Notes: generated from the sequence alone by a model not told the origin. Shown: positions 6,320-14,373, counted from the first letter of the stretch. The stretch: 17,060 nt of DNA from JBOHRE01 sp050732635 (GCA_050732635.1 JBOHRE010000070.1:1-17060); one strand, 5' to 3'. Numbers and translations are program-made.

Positions 6320-7981
6320 ATGGCAAGCACGGAAACGAACCTTCGGCCCAGTGAGATCAAGGACGTCCTGCTCCAGGAGATCGAGCGCTACGAGGAGCAG
6401 CTCCAGGTCGAGGAGGTCGGTGAGATCCTCGAGGTGAAGGACGGCGTCGCCCGCATCTACGGCCTCACGCGCGCGATGGCGAGCGAGATGCTCGAGATCA
6501 CCTCGGGCGAGACGAAGGACACGATCAACGCCCTGGCGTTGAACCTCGAGGAGGACAACATCGGCGCGGTCGTGATGGGTGACTGGACGTCGCTGCAGGA
6601 GGGTGACGCCGTTCGCCGCACGGGCCGAGTGCTGGACGTGCCCGTTGGTGCGGCGTACCTGAGCCGCGTGGTCGACGCGCTCGGTCAGCCGATCGATGGC
6701 AAGGGCGAGATCGCGGCGGAGGCGCGGCGCCAGATCGACGTCGTCGCGCCCGGCATCGTGAAGCGTCAGCCGGTGCAGGAGCCGCTGCAGACCGGCCTCA
6801 AGGCGATCGACTCGATGATCCCGATCGGCCGCGGGCAGCGCGAGCTGATCATCGGCGACCGCGGCACCGGCAAGAGCGCGATCGCGATGGACGCGATCAT
6901 CAATCAGCGGGGCGGCGACGTGATCTGCATCTACTGCGCGATCGGGCAGCGCGCGGGCAAGGTGGCCAGCGTGGTCGAGACGCTGCGCGAACACGGCGCC
7001 ATGGACTACACGATTGCCGTCGCCGCCAATGCCAGCGATCCGGCACCGATGCAGTACATCGCGCCGTACGCGGCGACCGCGCTGGCCGAGCACTTCATGT
7101 GGCAGGGCAAGCACACGCTGGTGATCTACGACGATCTGTCGAAGCAGGCGCAGGCCTACCGACAGCTCTCGCTGGTGCTGCGTCGTCCGCCCGGGCGCGA
7201 GGCGTTTCCCGGCGACGTCTTCTACCTGCATTCGCGTCTGCTCGAGCGGGCCGCGAAGCTCTCGGCGGAGCACGGCGGCGGCTCGCTTACCGCGTTGCCG
7301 ATCGTCGAGACGCAGGCCGGCGACGTGTCCGCCTACATCCCGACGAACGTGATCTCGATCACCGACGGCCAGATCTTCCTCGAGTCCGACCTGTTCTACG
7401 CCGGCGTTCGACCGGCCGTAAACGTCGGCATCTCGGTCTCACGCGTGGGCGGCGCGGCGCAGATCAAAGCCATGAAGAAGGTGGCTGGGCGGCTGCGCCT
7501 CGACCTGGCCCAGTTCCGCGAGCTGGAGGCGTTCGCGCAGTTCGGCTCCGAGCTCGATGCGGCCACGCAGCGACAGCTGGCTCGCGGCCAACGTATCGTC
7601 GAAGTGCTCAAGCAGCCGCAATACATCCCCGTGCCGGTCGAGGAGCAGGTAATGATCCTGTTCGCCGTGACGCGCGGGTTCCTGGATGAGATCGCGGTGA
7701 ATCGGATCCGTGGCTTCGAGCACGAGTTCCAGGAATTCATGCGCAGCAGCCGCCCCGACATCGGCGAGGCGCTGCGCTCGTCGAAGGATCTGACGGACGA
7801 CCTCGAGCAGAAACTGACGCAGGCGATCGACGAGTTCAAAGCGGTGTTCCGGGATGTGAGCGGGGAGGCGGACGGGGGCAGGGCCGAGGGAACCGCTGCG
7901 CCGGCCGACAGCGGGGCGCAGCGCGAGCCTGCGCCGGCCGGTGAGCCTGCCTCCACGGGCGCCGAGAACCCGCTGGTCTGA
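6320..7981 (+). CDS. atpA: F1Fo ATP synthase subunit alpha
   Basis: Alpha is the non-catalytic nucleotide-binding subunit of the F1 hexamer. The protein has 553 residues: a beta-barrel N-terminal domain (about 28-95), the RecA-like core with P-loop GDRGTGKS (179-186), and a helical C-terminal domain. Residues 1-513 correspond to the full normal alpha. The last 40 residues or so (514-553) are an added low-complexity tail rich in Ala, Gly, Glu and Pro, absent from standard alphas. The P-loop ends in Ser instead of the usual Thr, a tolerated exchange. The ATG at 6320 gives the normal MASTETNLRPSEI-type start. The stop TGA overlaps the atpG start by one base (TGATG), so the two are translationally coupled. 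Confidence 0.97.
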   Translation: MASTETNLRPSEIKDVLLQEIERYEEQLQVEEVGEILEVKDGVARIYGLTRAMASEMLEITSGETKDTINALALNLEEDNIGAVVMGDWTSLQEGDAVRRTGRVLDVPVGAAYLSRVVDALGQPIDGKGEIAAEARRQIDVVAPGIVKRQPVQEPLQTGLKAIDSMIPIGRGQRELIIGDRGTGKSAIAMDAIINQRGGDVICIYCAIGQRAGKVASVVETLREHGAMDYTIAVAANASDPAPMQYIAPYAATALAEHFMWQGKHTLVIYDDLSKQAQAYRQLSLVLRRPPGREAFPGDVFYLHSRLLERAAKLSAEHGGGSLTALPIVETQAGDVSAYIPTNVISITDGQIFLESDLFYAGVRPAVNVGISVSRVGGAAQIKAMKKVAGRLRLDLAQFRELEAFAQFGSELDAATQRQLARGQRIVEVLKQPQYIPVPVEEQVMILFAVTRGFLDEIAVNRIRGFEHEFQEFMRSSRPDIGEALRSSKDLTDDLEQKLTQAIDEFKAVFRDVSGEADGGRAEGTAAPADSGAQREPAPAGEPASTGAENPLV

Positions 7982-8868
7982 TGGCGAAATCCGGCGAGCT
8001 GAAGCGGCGGATCCGCTCGATCGAGAAGACCCGCCAGATCACACGGACCATGGAGCTGGTCGCGACCTCGAAGCTCAAGCGCGCGACCGACGCGGTCCAT
8101 GCGGCGCGGCCCTACTCACTGCGGCTGGCCGAGGTGATCGCGCGGCTGCTCGATCCCGAGCTGGCCGAGCGCTATCCGTTGCTGCGGCGCCCACCCGCGA
8201 TCCGGCGCGCGGCCGTGCTGCTGCTGACGTCGAACCGCGGCCTGGCCGGCGCGTTCAACGTGAACCTGATCCGCGAGGCGCGGGCGCTGGTGAAGCGGCT
8301 GGAGGGCGAGGGCGCCGAGGTCGATCTCCACGTCTTCGGCAGGAAGGGCATCGCGTTCTTCCGCTTCCAGCGCCGCACGATGGCGTCGCAGCGCACCGAT
8401 ATTGGGGATCGGCCGAGCGTCGAGGACGCGGCGGGCATGATCGAACCGCTGGTCCAGCAGTTCGCGAATGGCGAGCTGGACGCGGTCTACGTCGTCTACG
8501 CGCAGTTTCGCTCGGCGCTGTCCACGCCGCCGGCGGTGATGAAGGTGTTGCCCGTGCAGCCCGAGTCGGAAACGGGTGCCGCTGCGGCGAGCGAGTCGAG
8601 TTACATCGCGAACTACATCCTTTCGCCGTCGGCGGATGAGATCCTGACACGGCTGTTGCCGCTGTACGTGCGCAACAGCATGTACCGGGCGCTGGTCGAG
8701 ACGGCCGCCGCCGAGCAGGGCGCCCGACGCGCGGCGATGAAGAGCGCGACGGACAACGCCGGCGAGATGCTGGACACGTTCCGTCGGCAGTACAATCGCG
8801 CGCGCCAGGCGCAGATCACGCAGGAGATCGCGGAGATCGTGGGCGGCGCGGCAGGACAATCCTCCTAG
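7981..8868 (+). CDS. atpG: F1Fo ATP synthase subunit gamma
   Basis: Gamma is the central rotor shaft turning inside the F1 hexamer. It has 295 residues, close to the usual 285-290. The N-terminal helix has the conserved LKRRIRSIEKTRQITRTM pattern, followed by VATSKL. The middle Rossmann-like domain contains LTSNRGLAGAFN. The C-terminal helix carries MKSATDNAGEM and NRARQAQITQEIAEIVGGA, which places the coiled-coil partner helix correctly. Its ATG overlaps the atpA stop, and atpD follows after 18 nt. No insertion or truncation is seen. Confidence 0.97.
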   Translation: MAKSGELKRRIRSIEKTRQITRTMELVATSKLKRATDAVHAARPYSLRLAEVIARLLDPELAERYPLLRRPPAIRRAAVLLLTSNRGLAGAFNVNLIREARALVKRLEGEGAEVDLHVFGRKGIAFFRFQRRTMASQRTDIGDRPSVEDAAGMIEPLVQQFANGELDAVYVVYAQFRSALSTPPAVMKVLPVQPESETGAAAASESSYIANYILSPSADEILTRLLPLYVRNSMYRALVETAAAEQGARRAAMKSATDNAGEMLDTFRRQYNRARQAQITQEIAEIVGGAAGQSS

Positions 8869-8886
8869 CAAGAAGAGTCGGATCCA

Positions 8887-10308
8887 ATGGCAGAGAAGAC
8901 GGGCCGGGTGGTGCAAGTGATCGGGCCGGTGCTCGATGTCGAGTTCGACACCGGGGAGCTGCCGGAGATCTACAACGCACTCGAGATCCGGGCCGCGGGC
9001 AACGGCGGCCCGGCAATCGACCTGGTGGCCGAGGTACAGCAGCACATCGGGCGCAGCCAGGTGCGCGCGGTCGCGATGTCGTCGACGGACGGCGTCACGC
9101 GGGGGATGGAGGTGCGCGATACCGGTCAGGCAATCACGGTCCCGGTCGGCACGGTGCCGCTCGGTCGCATCCTGAACGTGATCGGCCAGCCGGTGGACGA
9201 GCAGGCGCCGATTCCCGAGGACACGGACCGCTGGCCGATTCATCGCGAGCCGCCGAGGTTTCCAGACCTCGAGCCGAAGACCGAGATCTTCGAGACGGGG
9301 ATCAAGGTCATCGACCTGATCGCGCCCTACGTGAAGGGCGGCAAGACCGGTCTGTTCGGCGGCGCCGGTGTCGGCAAGACCGTCATCATCATGGAGCTGA
9401 TCCACAACATTGCCTCGGAGCATGGCGGCCGCTCGGTTTTCTGCGGCGTCGGCGAGCGAACCCGCGAAGGCAACGACCTGTGGCTCGAGATGAAGGAGTC
9501 CGGCGTCCTCGAGCAGACAGCGCTGGTCTACGGCCAGATGAACGAGCCGCCTGGCGCACGCCTGCGCGTCGGCCTGTCCGGTCTCACCATCGCCGAATAC
9601 TTCCGCGACGTCGAAAAGCAGGACGTGCTCCTCTTCATCGACAACATCTTCCGCTTCACACAAGCGGGCTCGGAGGTCTCGGCGCTGCTCGGTCGCATGC
9701 CCTCCGCCGTCGGCTACCAGCCGACGCTCGGCACCGAGATGGGCGAGCTGCAGGAACGGATCACGTCCACACGCGACGGCTCGATCACGTCCGTGCAGGC
9801 GATCTACGTGCCCGCCGACGACCTGACCGACCCGGCACCGGCGACGGCATTCGCGCACCTGGATGCGACGACCGTGCTCTCGCGCGCGATCTCCGAGCTC
9901 GGCATCTACCCGGCCGTCGATCCGCTCGACTCGACTTCGCGCATCCTGGATCCGCAGTTCATCGGCGAGCGGCACTACAAGGTCGCCGCCGAGGTGCAGC
10001 GTATTCTGCAGCGCTACAAGGAACTGCAGGATATCATCGCCATTCTCGGCATGGATGAGCTCTCCGAGGAGGACAAGGTCCTGGTCAGCCGCGCCCGGCG
10101 CATCCAGCGCTTCCTGTCGCAGCCGTTCTTCGTCGCCGAAGCCTTCACCGGACGCTCCGGCAAGTACGTCAAGCTCGAGGACACGATCCAGTCCTTCGAG
10201 CGCGTCGTGCAGGGCGAGTTCGACCAGCTGCCCGAGCAGGCGTTCTACATGCAGGGCGGCATCGATGACGTGATCGCAGCCGCGCAGGAGATGGGGGTGG
10301 AGGTCTGA
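8887..10308 (+). CDS. atpD: F1Fo ATP synthase subunit beta
   Basis: Beta carries the catalytic sites for ATP synthesis and hydrolysis. It has 473 residues, a normal length. The P-loop is GGAGVGKT (158-165) with catalytic Lys164 and Thr165. GERTREGND (189-197) supplies the catalytic Glu190, and LLFIDNIFRFTQAGSEVSAL is the Walker B region. The DELSEED-type lever reads DELSEED in the C-terminal helical domain. The ATG at 8887 lies 18 nt after atpG with AAGAG upstream as a modest ribosome-binding site. Only 2 nt separate its stop from the GTG of atpC. Nothing is missing. Confidence 0.98.
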   Translation: MAEKTGRVVQVIGPVLDVEFDTGELPEIYNALEIRAAGNGGPAIDLVAEVQQHIGRSQVRAVAMSSTDGVTRGMEVRDTGQAITVPVGTVPLGRILNVIGQPVDEQAPIPEDTDRWPIHREPPRFPDLEPKTEIFETGIKVIDLIAPYVKGGKTGLFGGAGVGKTVIIMELIHNIASEHGGRSVFCGVGERTREGNDLWLEMKESGVLEQTALVYGQMNEPPGARLRVGLSGLTIAEYFRDVEKQDVLLFIDNIFRFTQAGSEVSALLGRMPSAVGYQPTLGTEMGELQERITSTRDGSITSVQAIYVPADDLTDPAPATAFAHLDATTVLSRAISELGIYPAVDPLDSTSRILDPQFIGERHYKVAAEVQRILQRYKELQDIIAILGMDELSEEDKVLVSRARRIQRFLSQPFFVAEAFTGRSGKYVKLEDTIQSFERVVQGEFDQLPEQAFYMQGGIDDVIAAAQEMGVEV

Positions 10309-10310
10309 GC

Positions 10311-10568
10311 GTGGCCGACGCACTCGAGGTCTCCGTCATCACGCCCGAGCGGCAGGTCTACGAAGGCGAAGCCGACATGGTCGTCGCGGCCGCCTGGGAC
10401 GGCCAGCTCGGCATCCTACGCGGCCACGCTCCCATGATGGCGCTGCTGGGCGAGGGCGAACTACGCATCACACGCGGCGGCAGCGAGCAGCGCTTCCACG
10501 TCGCGGGCGGATTCCTGCAGGTCGTCGACGACCACGTTACGGTGCTGAGCGAGCGCGCTGCGTTCTAA
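10311..10568 (+). CDS. atpC: F1Fo ATP synthase subunit epsilon, short form lacking the C-terminal domain
   Basis: Epsilon sits at the foot of gamma on the c ring. This protein has only 85 residues against about 130-140 in E. coli or Bacillus. It contains the complete N-terminal beta-sandwich (VSVITPERQVYEGEADMV, GQLGILRGHAPMMALLGEG, then FHVAGGFLQVVDDHVTVL) and stops at the end of that domain. The helical hairpin that inhibits ATP hydrolysis in other bacteria is absent. The TAA lies at 10566-10568, and the following bases form a G/T-rich tandem repeat, not a continuation of the helical domain. The GTG start follows GGAGG (10299-10303) at 7 nt. Short epsilons are known in some other phyla, so this is probably a genuine lineage state. 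Confidence 0.93.
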   Translation: MADALEVSVITPERQVYEGEADMVVAAAWDGQLGILRGHAPMMALLGEGELRITRGGSEQRFHVAGGFLQVVDDHVTVLSERAAF

Positions 10569-10570
10569 AT

Positions 10571-10600
10571 GGTTCGTGGTTGGTGGTTCGTGGTTGGTGG
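10571..10600 (+). repeat. G/T-rich tandem repeat, 14-nt unit x 2
   Basis: GGTTCGTGGTTGGT occurs twice in perfect tandem (10571-10584 and 10585-10598) and is followed by GG, directly after the atpC stop. A related G/T-rich stretch lies at 16724-16747. The runs of GG spaced by short T/TG loops could form a two-tier G-quadruplex. It is probably a dispersed intergenic minisatellite. Confidence 0.8.
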
Positions 10601-10602
10601 TC

Positions 10603-10635
10603 CGGGGCGGCCTCGCTGGTCGCCCCGATTCATTT
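10603..10635 (+). terminator. Terminator-like hairpin after the atp operon
   Basis: CGGGGCG (10603-10609) pairs with CGCCCCG (10621-10627) around an 11-nt loop and is followed by the A/T-rich ATTCATTT. The stem is strong, but the T-run is short and interrupted, so termination may be partial. Position, 35 nt after the last atp gene, supports the call. Confidence 0.5.
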
Positions 10636-10659
10636 GGTACGCGAGGTGGCGCTGCTCTT

Positions 10660-10713
10660 GCACCGGCGGCGGCCGAATCACGTGCGGCGCAGCCGCCGGT
10701 GCGACGGCGTCGC
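10660..10713. repeat. Perfect 11-bp inverted repeat plus adjacent small hairpin
   Basis: GCACCGGCGGC (10660-10670) is perfectly complementary to GCCGCCGGTGC (10692-10702), with a 21-nt loop. GCGAC-GGC-GTCGC (10701-10713) follows immediately as a second hairpin. It lies 45 nt before the next gene. It could be a second terminator, the structured 5' leader of the downstream gene, or a dispersed palindromic repeat. No T-run is present. Confidence 0.6.
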
Positions 10714-10757
10714 CACGGCGGCTGGTTCCGTCCTGCTGAGGTTCTAGAGGATTCGAC

Positions 10758-11414
10758 ATGATCATGCGATCGACAATCATCATCGGCGTGACGCTCGTGC
10801 TCGGCAGCGCGCCACTCACCGGCCAGGCGTGGGACACGCCGATGTTCTTCCCGCCGAATCCGCCGGAAGATCTCGGACTCTACGCGACCAAACCCGAGGA
10901 CAGCGACTGGGGTCTGAAGGGAATCTGGCGGCAGCACGGCAACCCGAACCTGGGCGTGCAGGCGGGCTTGGCCTCCATTGGGCAAGACAACACTGCGTTT
11001 CTGGTCGGCGCGGAGGTCTTCGGGCCGTTGGGAACGCTGGGTACCGGACCATTGACGATGACGTGGGTGCTGGGCGCCGGCGCGACCTTCGACGACGATG
11101 CGACATGGCTGCGTGTGCCGGTCGGCCTCAGTCTCGGCGCGCAGCTCGGTTCCGGCGGCATGCGCCTGATCCCGTACCTGCTCCCGCGCGCCGCGCTCGA
11201 TGTGTTCGCCGTCGACAACGCTGGCAGCGACACCGATGTCAATGTGGCCACCGACGTCGGTGTCGACGTTCACCTGACCGAAAGCTTCTGGGTACGCGCC
11301 GCAGCGTCGCTCTGGCTGGTCGAAGGTGACGTCGATCTGGCGAACGCCTTCGGTATCGGCGCGGCCATCCGATTCGGCCGCGAAGTGGAGGTGCGTGGCG
11401 CACGCGCACGGTGA
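10758..11414 (+). CDS. Secreted protein, putative outer-membrane beta-barrel
   Basis: I do not recognise a named family for this 218-residue protein. It begins with a clear signal peptide: a charged start (MIMRS), a hydrophobic core to about residue 17, and a likely cleavage after Ala24 (TGQA|WD). The mature part has many alternating hydrophobic/polar stretches rich in Gly, aromatic and Asp residues (for example 95-120 and 125-150). It ends with a strand-like FGIGAAIRFG and a basic tail, which fits a small beta-barrel of the outer membrane. No catalytic motif is seen. The ATG at 10758 is preceded by AGAGG. The 3' end overlaps the PHP-domain gene by 20 nt, so the two are probably one transcript. 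Confidence 0.7.
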   Translation: MIMRSTIIIGVTLVLGSAPLTGQAWDTPMFFPPNPPEDLGLYATKPEDSDWGLKGIWRQHGNPNLGVQAGLASIGQDNTAFLVGAEVFGPLGTLGTGPLTMTWVLGAGATFDDDATWLRVPVGLSLGAQLGSGGMRLIPYLLPRAALDVFAVDNAGSDTDVNVATDVGVDVHLTESFWVRAAASLWLVEGDVDLANAFGIGAAIRFGREVEVRGARAR

Positions 11415-12249
11415 GCCGGTCGCGGTTGCTCCCGACGCCCGCGTCGATCTTCACATCCATTCCTCCGCATCCGACGGCGAGCTGGATCCAGCCGCCGTCG
11501 TGGCCGCCGCGGTCGCCGGTGGCCTGCAGGTCATCGCGCTGGCCGACCACGACACGACCGCCGGCGTGCCCTCGGCACAGCGTGCGGCCCTGCCCGGTCT
11601 GCGGATCATCCCCGCCGTCGAGCTGTCGACCACGTCCCAGGGCAGCGAACGCCACATCCTCGGCTACCATATCGATCCGGAGCATCCGCGGTTGCTCGAG
11701 CACGCGGCCGTAGCGCGGAGCCAGCGGCGTGATCGCGTGCGTCGCATCCTGGATCGGCTGGGCGACGCAGGTGTGCAGCTTGCCCTCGAAGAGGTCGAGC
11801 GCGAAGCGGATGCGAGCGCCGCCCCACTCGGGCGACCGCACGTGGCGCGCGCACTCGTCGCCCGCGGCTACGCCAGAACGGTTGCCGACGCCTTCGACCG
11901 CTGGCTCGGCGATTCCGGGCCGGCGTTCGTGCCCACCGACATCCTCACGCCGGCCCAGGCGATCGAGTTGATCCACAGCGCTGGCGGTCTCGCCATCTGG
12001 GCGCACCCCGCACCCGAGCAGCTCCAGCTCGAGCTCGACACCCTGGCGGCCGAGGGCCTCGACGGCGTGGAATGCTACCGGCCGCGCGTCGAACCGGCTG
12101 ATGCCGAGCGCGCGGCCGCTCTGGCGCGCGATCGCCATCTGCTCGTCAGCGGCGGCTCCGACTGGCACGGCGCATGGCACGGCCCGCTCGGTAGCTTCGC
12201 TGTCACCGCCGCGCAGGTCACGGCGCTGCTCGCCGCCGCCGGGCGCTGA
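11395..12249 (+). CDS. PHP-domain metal-dependent phosphoesterase (YciV/Rnm-like)
   Basis: This protein of about 284 residues has a complete PHP domain, which uses two or three metal ions to hydrolyse phosphoesters. Visible metal-ligand motifs are DLHIHS (His20, His22), ADHD (50-53), Glu76, His87 and GSDWHG near the C-terminus (Asp256, His258). The length and motif order fit the YciV/Rnm group (5'-3' exonuclease on short RNAs, or 3',5'-nucleoside bisphosphate phosphatase). Which substrate applies here cannot be read from the sequence. The frame is open upstream inside the preceding gene. GTG 11395 is the best start because it leaves a short N-terminal lead before the first HxH motif, but it gives a 20-nt overlap and lacks a good ribosome-binding site. 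Confidence 0.88.
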   Translation: MAHAHGEPVAVAPDARVDLHIHSSASDGELDPAAVVAAAVAGGLQVIALADHDTTAGVPSAQRAALPGLRIIPAVELSTTSQGSERHILGYHIDPEHPRLLEHAAVARSQRRDRVRRILDRLGDAGVQLALEEVEREADASAAPLGRPHVARALVARGYARTVADAFDRWLGDSGPAFVPTDILTPAQAIELIHSAGGLAIWAHPAPEQLQLELDTLAAEGLDGVECYRPRVEPADAERAAALARDRHLLVSGGSDWHGAWHGPLGSFAVTAAQVTALLAAAGR

Positions 12250-12269
12250 TCACTGCCCCAGTCGGCGCC

Positions 12270-12298
12270 TTGACGCCCGCGGCGCGGGGCGGTAGCGT
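12270..12298 (+). promoter_or_regulatory. Sigma70-like promoter of the sulfur operon
   Basis: TTGACG (12270-12275) and TAGCGT (12293-12298) are separated by 17 nt. Transcription would start near 12305, giving a very short leader of about 18 nt before the ATG at 12323. The -35 matches 5/6 and the -10 matches 3/6, the same TA...T style as the proposed atp promoter. No clear operator palindrome is seen around it. Confidence 0.6.
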
Positions 12299-12322
12299 GG
12301 CTTCATTCAAACGGACGCTAGA

Positions 12323-13048
12323 ATGGACGATAAGACCGCGCCCGACCATCGAGGCCTGAAAGGCCGCCTGTACGAGCAGTTCGCGCGGGTGGGGAAGGCG
12401 CTTGCCAGTCCGGCGAGGCTGGAGCTGCTGGATCTGCTGTCGCAGGGCGAGCGGAGCGTGGAAGGGCTGGCTGGGGAGGCCGCGCTCACGGTGAAGAACA
12501 CGAGTGCGCACCTGCGGGTGCTGTGGGCGGCGCGGCTGGTGGAGCGGCGCAAGGTGCCGCCGTACGTCCTGTACTCGCTGGCGGGTGATGAAGTGTTCGG
12601 CCTCGTCCGCGAGCTGCAGACGCTGTCGCGGGGACGATTGGCCGAGGTGGACCGTCTGGCGCGGCTGTATTTCGAGGCGCGCGATACGCTGGAGCCGATC
12701 GGCCTGGGGGAGTTGCGGCGGCGGGTTGCAGTGGGCGACGTCGTCGTGCTGGATGTGCGCCCGGCCGCAGAGTACGCCGCGGGACACGTGGCCGGCGCGT
12801 GGTCGGTGCCGGTGGAGGAGCTGGAGCGGCGACTCGCCGAGCTGCCGGGCGACCGGGAGGTGATCGCGTACTGTCGGGGCCCATACTGTCTGTTTTCGCT
12901 GGATGCGGTGGAGCTGCTGCGGCGGCACGGCATTGCGGCCCGGCGGCTGGCGGGCGGGTTTCCGGACTGGCGGATGGCGGGCTTTCCGGTGAGCGCGGGC
13001 GTGGCCGACGAGGGGGAGGACGCGTCGGCTGGCGCGGGTGCGGCGTGA
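12323..13048 (+). CDS. ArsR-family regulator fused to a rhodanese domain
   Basis: This is a 241-residue fusion. Residues about 12-105 are an ArsR-type winged helix (VGKALASPARLELLDLLSQG, then TVKNTSAHLRVLWAARLVERR as the recognition helix). Residues about 125-225 are a rhodanese domain with DVRPAAEY (144-151) and the active-site loop CRGPYC (184-189). These are the only two cysteines in the protein; the DNA-binding part has none. Rhodaneses carry sulfur on the loop cysteine, so the likely signal is sulfane sulfur or persulfide, perhaps through Cys184 and Cys189. This differs from BigR/SqrR-type regulators, whose sensing cysteines are in the ArsR fold. It is the first gene behind the promoter at 12270, ahead of an MFS gene and two YeeE/YedE-type genes, which it probably controls. 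The C-tail after 225 is acidic and low-complexity. Confidence 0.92.
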   Translation: MDDKTAPDHRGLKGRLYEQFARVGKALASPARLELLDLLSQGERSVEGLAGEAALTVKNTSAHLRVLWAARLVERRKVPPYVLYSLAGDEVFGLVRELQTLSRGRLAEVDRLARLYFEARDTLEPIGLGELRRRVAVGDVVVLDVRPAAEYAAGHVAGAWSVPVEELERRLAELPGDREVIAYCRGPYCLFSLDAVELLRRHGIAARRLAGGFPDWRMAGFPVSAGVADEGEDASAGAGAA

Positions 13049-13086
13049 GCCGCCGATTGGGCGTGGCGGCGGCCGCGATCTGAGCG

Positions 13087-14373
13087 ATGCGGTCCAGGGT
13101 CGGTGGCGGCACCGTGGTTCTCGGGCTGCGCGAGAACGCCGCACAGTTCTGGCTGCTGGTGCTCACGAACGCTTTCGTGGGCGCCGTGGTGGGCGTGGAA
13201 CGCTCGATCCTGCCGCTGCTGGCGGAGACCGAATTCGGCCTGGCGTCGGCGACGGCGACGCTGACATTCCTGGTGGCGTTCGGCCTGGCGAAGGCCGGCT
13301 CGAACCTGGCGGCCGGGCGGCTCGTGGACCGCGTCGGCCGGCGGCGTGTGCTGCTGCTGGGCTGGGCTTTCGGCGCGCCGGTGCCGCTGCTGCTCGCTGT
13401 TGCGCCGAGTTGGTCGTGGATCGTCGCGGCCAACGTATTGCTGGGGGTCAACCAGGGTCTCGCCTGGTCCGCGACCGTGATCATGAAGATCGATCTGGTA
13501 GGGCGGGAGCGGCGCGGGCTGGCGATGGGCCTGAACGAGTTCGCGGGGTACCTGGCGGTTGCGGCCGCGGCGCTGGGCGCAGGGTATTTGGCGGCGGCGT
13601 ACGGTCCGCGAGTCGCGCCGTTCCTGATCTCGGCGGCGGCGGTGGCGGCTGGCCTTTTCATCACGCTCCTGTTCGTGCGTGATACGGACGCGCACGTGGC
13701 GCTGGAAGCGCGGCAGATACGGGCTGCGCCGGCGTGGAGGGGGGCAGCGGACGCCGTGCGGTCACGGAGACGAGCGCTGCTGGCAGCGAATCAGGCGGGT
13801 CTGGTCAACAACCTGAATGATGCTCTCGCCTGGGGTCTGCTGCCGCTCTACTTCGCGTCGCATGGCCTCGGGGCGGCCGAGATCGGCTGGCTGGCCGCGC
13901 TGTATCCCGCGGTGTGGGGCGTCGGCCAGGTGGGCACTGGCGCGCTGTCCGACCGCTGGGGCCGGGACCCGCTGATCGTGGGCGGAATGCTGTTGCAGGC
14001 GGCTGCGTTGGTCGTGATCGCGGTGGTCGGCAGCTTCGGCGCATGGCTGGTGAGTGCCGGCCTCCTGGGACTCGGCACCGCGGCGGTGTACCCGACGCTG
14101 ATCGCCCGCGTAGCGGACGCGGTAGCGCCCGCTCAGCGGGCGGGCGCGGTCGGGATGTATCGGTTGTGGCGCGACCTGGGGTACGTGGCAGGCGGGCTGC
14201 TGGCCGGTGGCGCAGCCGATGCCTTGGGCGCGCGCGGCGCCATCCTGGTCGTGGCGATCCTGACAGGTGTATCGGGGGCCGTGGCCGCGGCCCTGCTCGT
14301 CGACCGCGGCGGCGGAGCCGCGGAGCCGGAGGACCGCGTCGCCGATCGCGTACGTCCTGTTCACATCGAGTGA
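13087..14373 (+). CDS. Major facilitator superfamily transporter
   Basis: This is a 428-residue integral membrane protein with about 12 predicted helices. The loop between helices 2 and 3 carries the MFS motif A form GRLVDRVGRRR (77-87), and a second copy, GALSDRWGRDP, appears in the C-terminal half, as expected for the duplicated fold. The substrate cannot be read from sequence. It sits 38 nt after the ArsR-rhodanese gene and 20 nt before a YeeE/YedE-type gene, so export or uptake of a sulfur compound, or of a toxic by-product, is a reasonable guess only. The ATG at 13087 lacks a strong ribosome-binding site; a slightly later GTG is possible. Confidence 0.88.
   Translation: MRSRVGGGTVVLGLRENAAQFWLLVLTNAFVGAVVGVERSILPLLAETEFGLASATATLTFLVAFGLAKAGSNLAAGRLVDRVGRRRVLLLGWAFGAPVPLLLAVAPSWSWIVAANVLLGVNQGLAWSATVIMKIDLVGRERRGLAMGLNEFAGYLAVAAAALGAGYLAAAYGPRVAPFLISAAAVAAGLFITLLFVRDTDAHVALEARQIRAAPAWRGAADAVRSRRRALLAANQAGLVNNLNDALAWGLLPLYFASHGLGAAEIGWLAALYPAVWGVGQVGTGALSDRWGRDPLIVGGMLLQAAALVVIAVVGSFGAWLVSAGLLGLGTAAVYPTLIARVADAVAPAQRAGAVGMYRLWRDLGYVAGGLLAGGAADALGARGAILVVAILTGVSGAVAAALLVDRGGGAAEPEDRVADRVRPVHIE

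Noticed and set aside
5051..7273. Long minus-strand open frame antisense to atpF, atpH and atpA
   Set aside because: Its composition (Arg, Leu, Gln, His rich) is the usual shadow of GC-rich coding DNA, and the plus strand encodes unmistakable ATP synthase subunits.
8116..10323. Long minus-strand open frame antisense to atpG and atpD
   Set aside because: Same reasoning: no recognisable domain, and it is fully opposite highly conserved genes.
10576..10761. Small gene between atpC and the barrel protein
   Set aside because: The frame reads through a tandem repeat and two hairpins, has no ribosome-binding site and gives a low-complexity peptide.
12799..13682. Alternative plus-strand frames inside the ArsR-rhodanese and MFS genes
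   Set aside because: They are Gly/Arg/Ala-rich shadows without domains, while the chosen frames show full conserved motifs.
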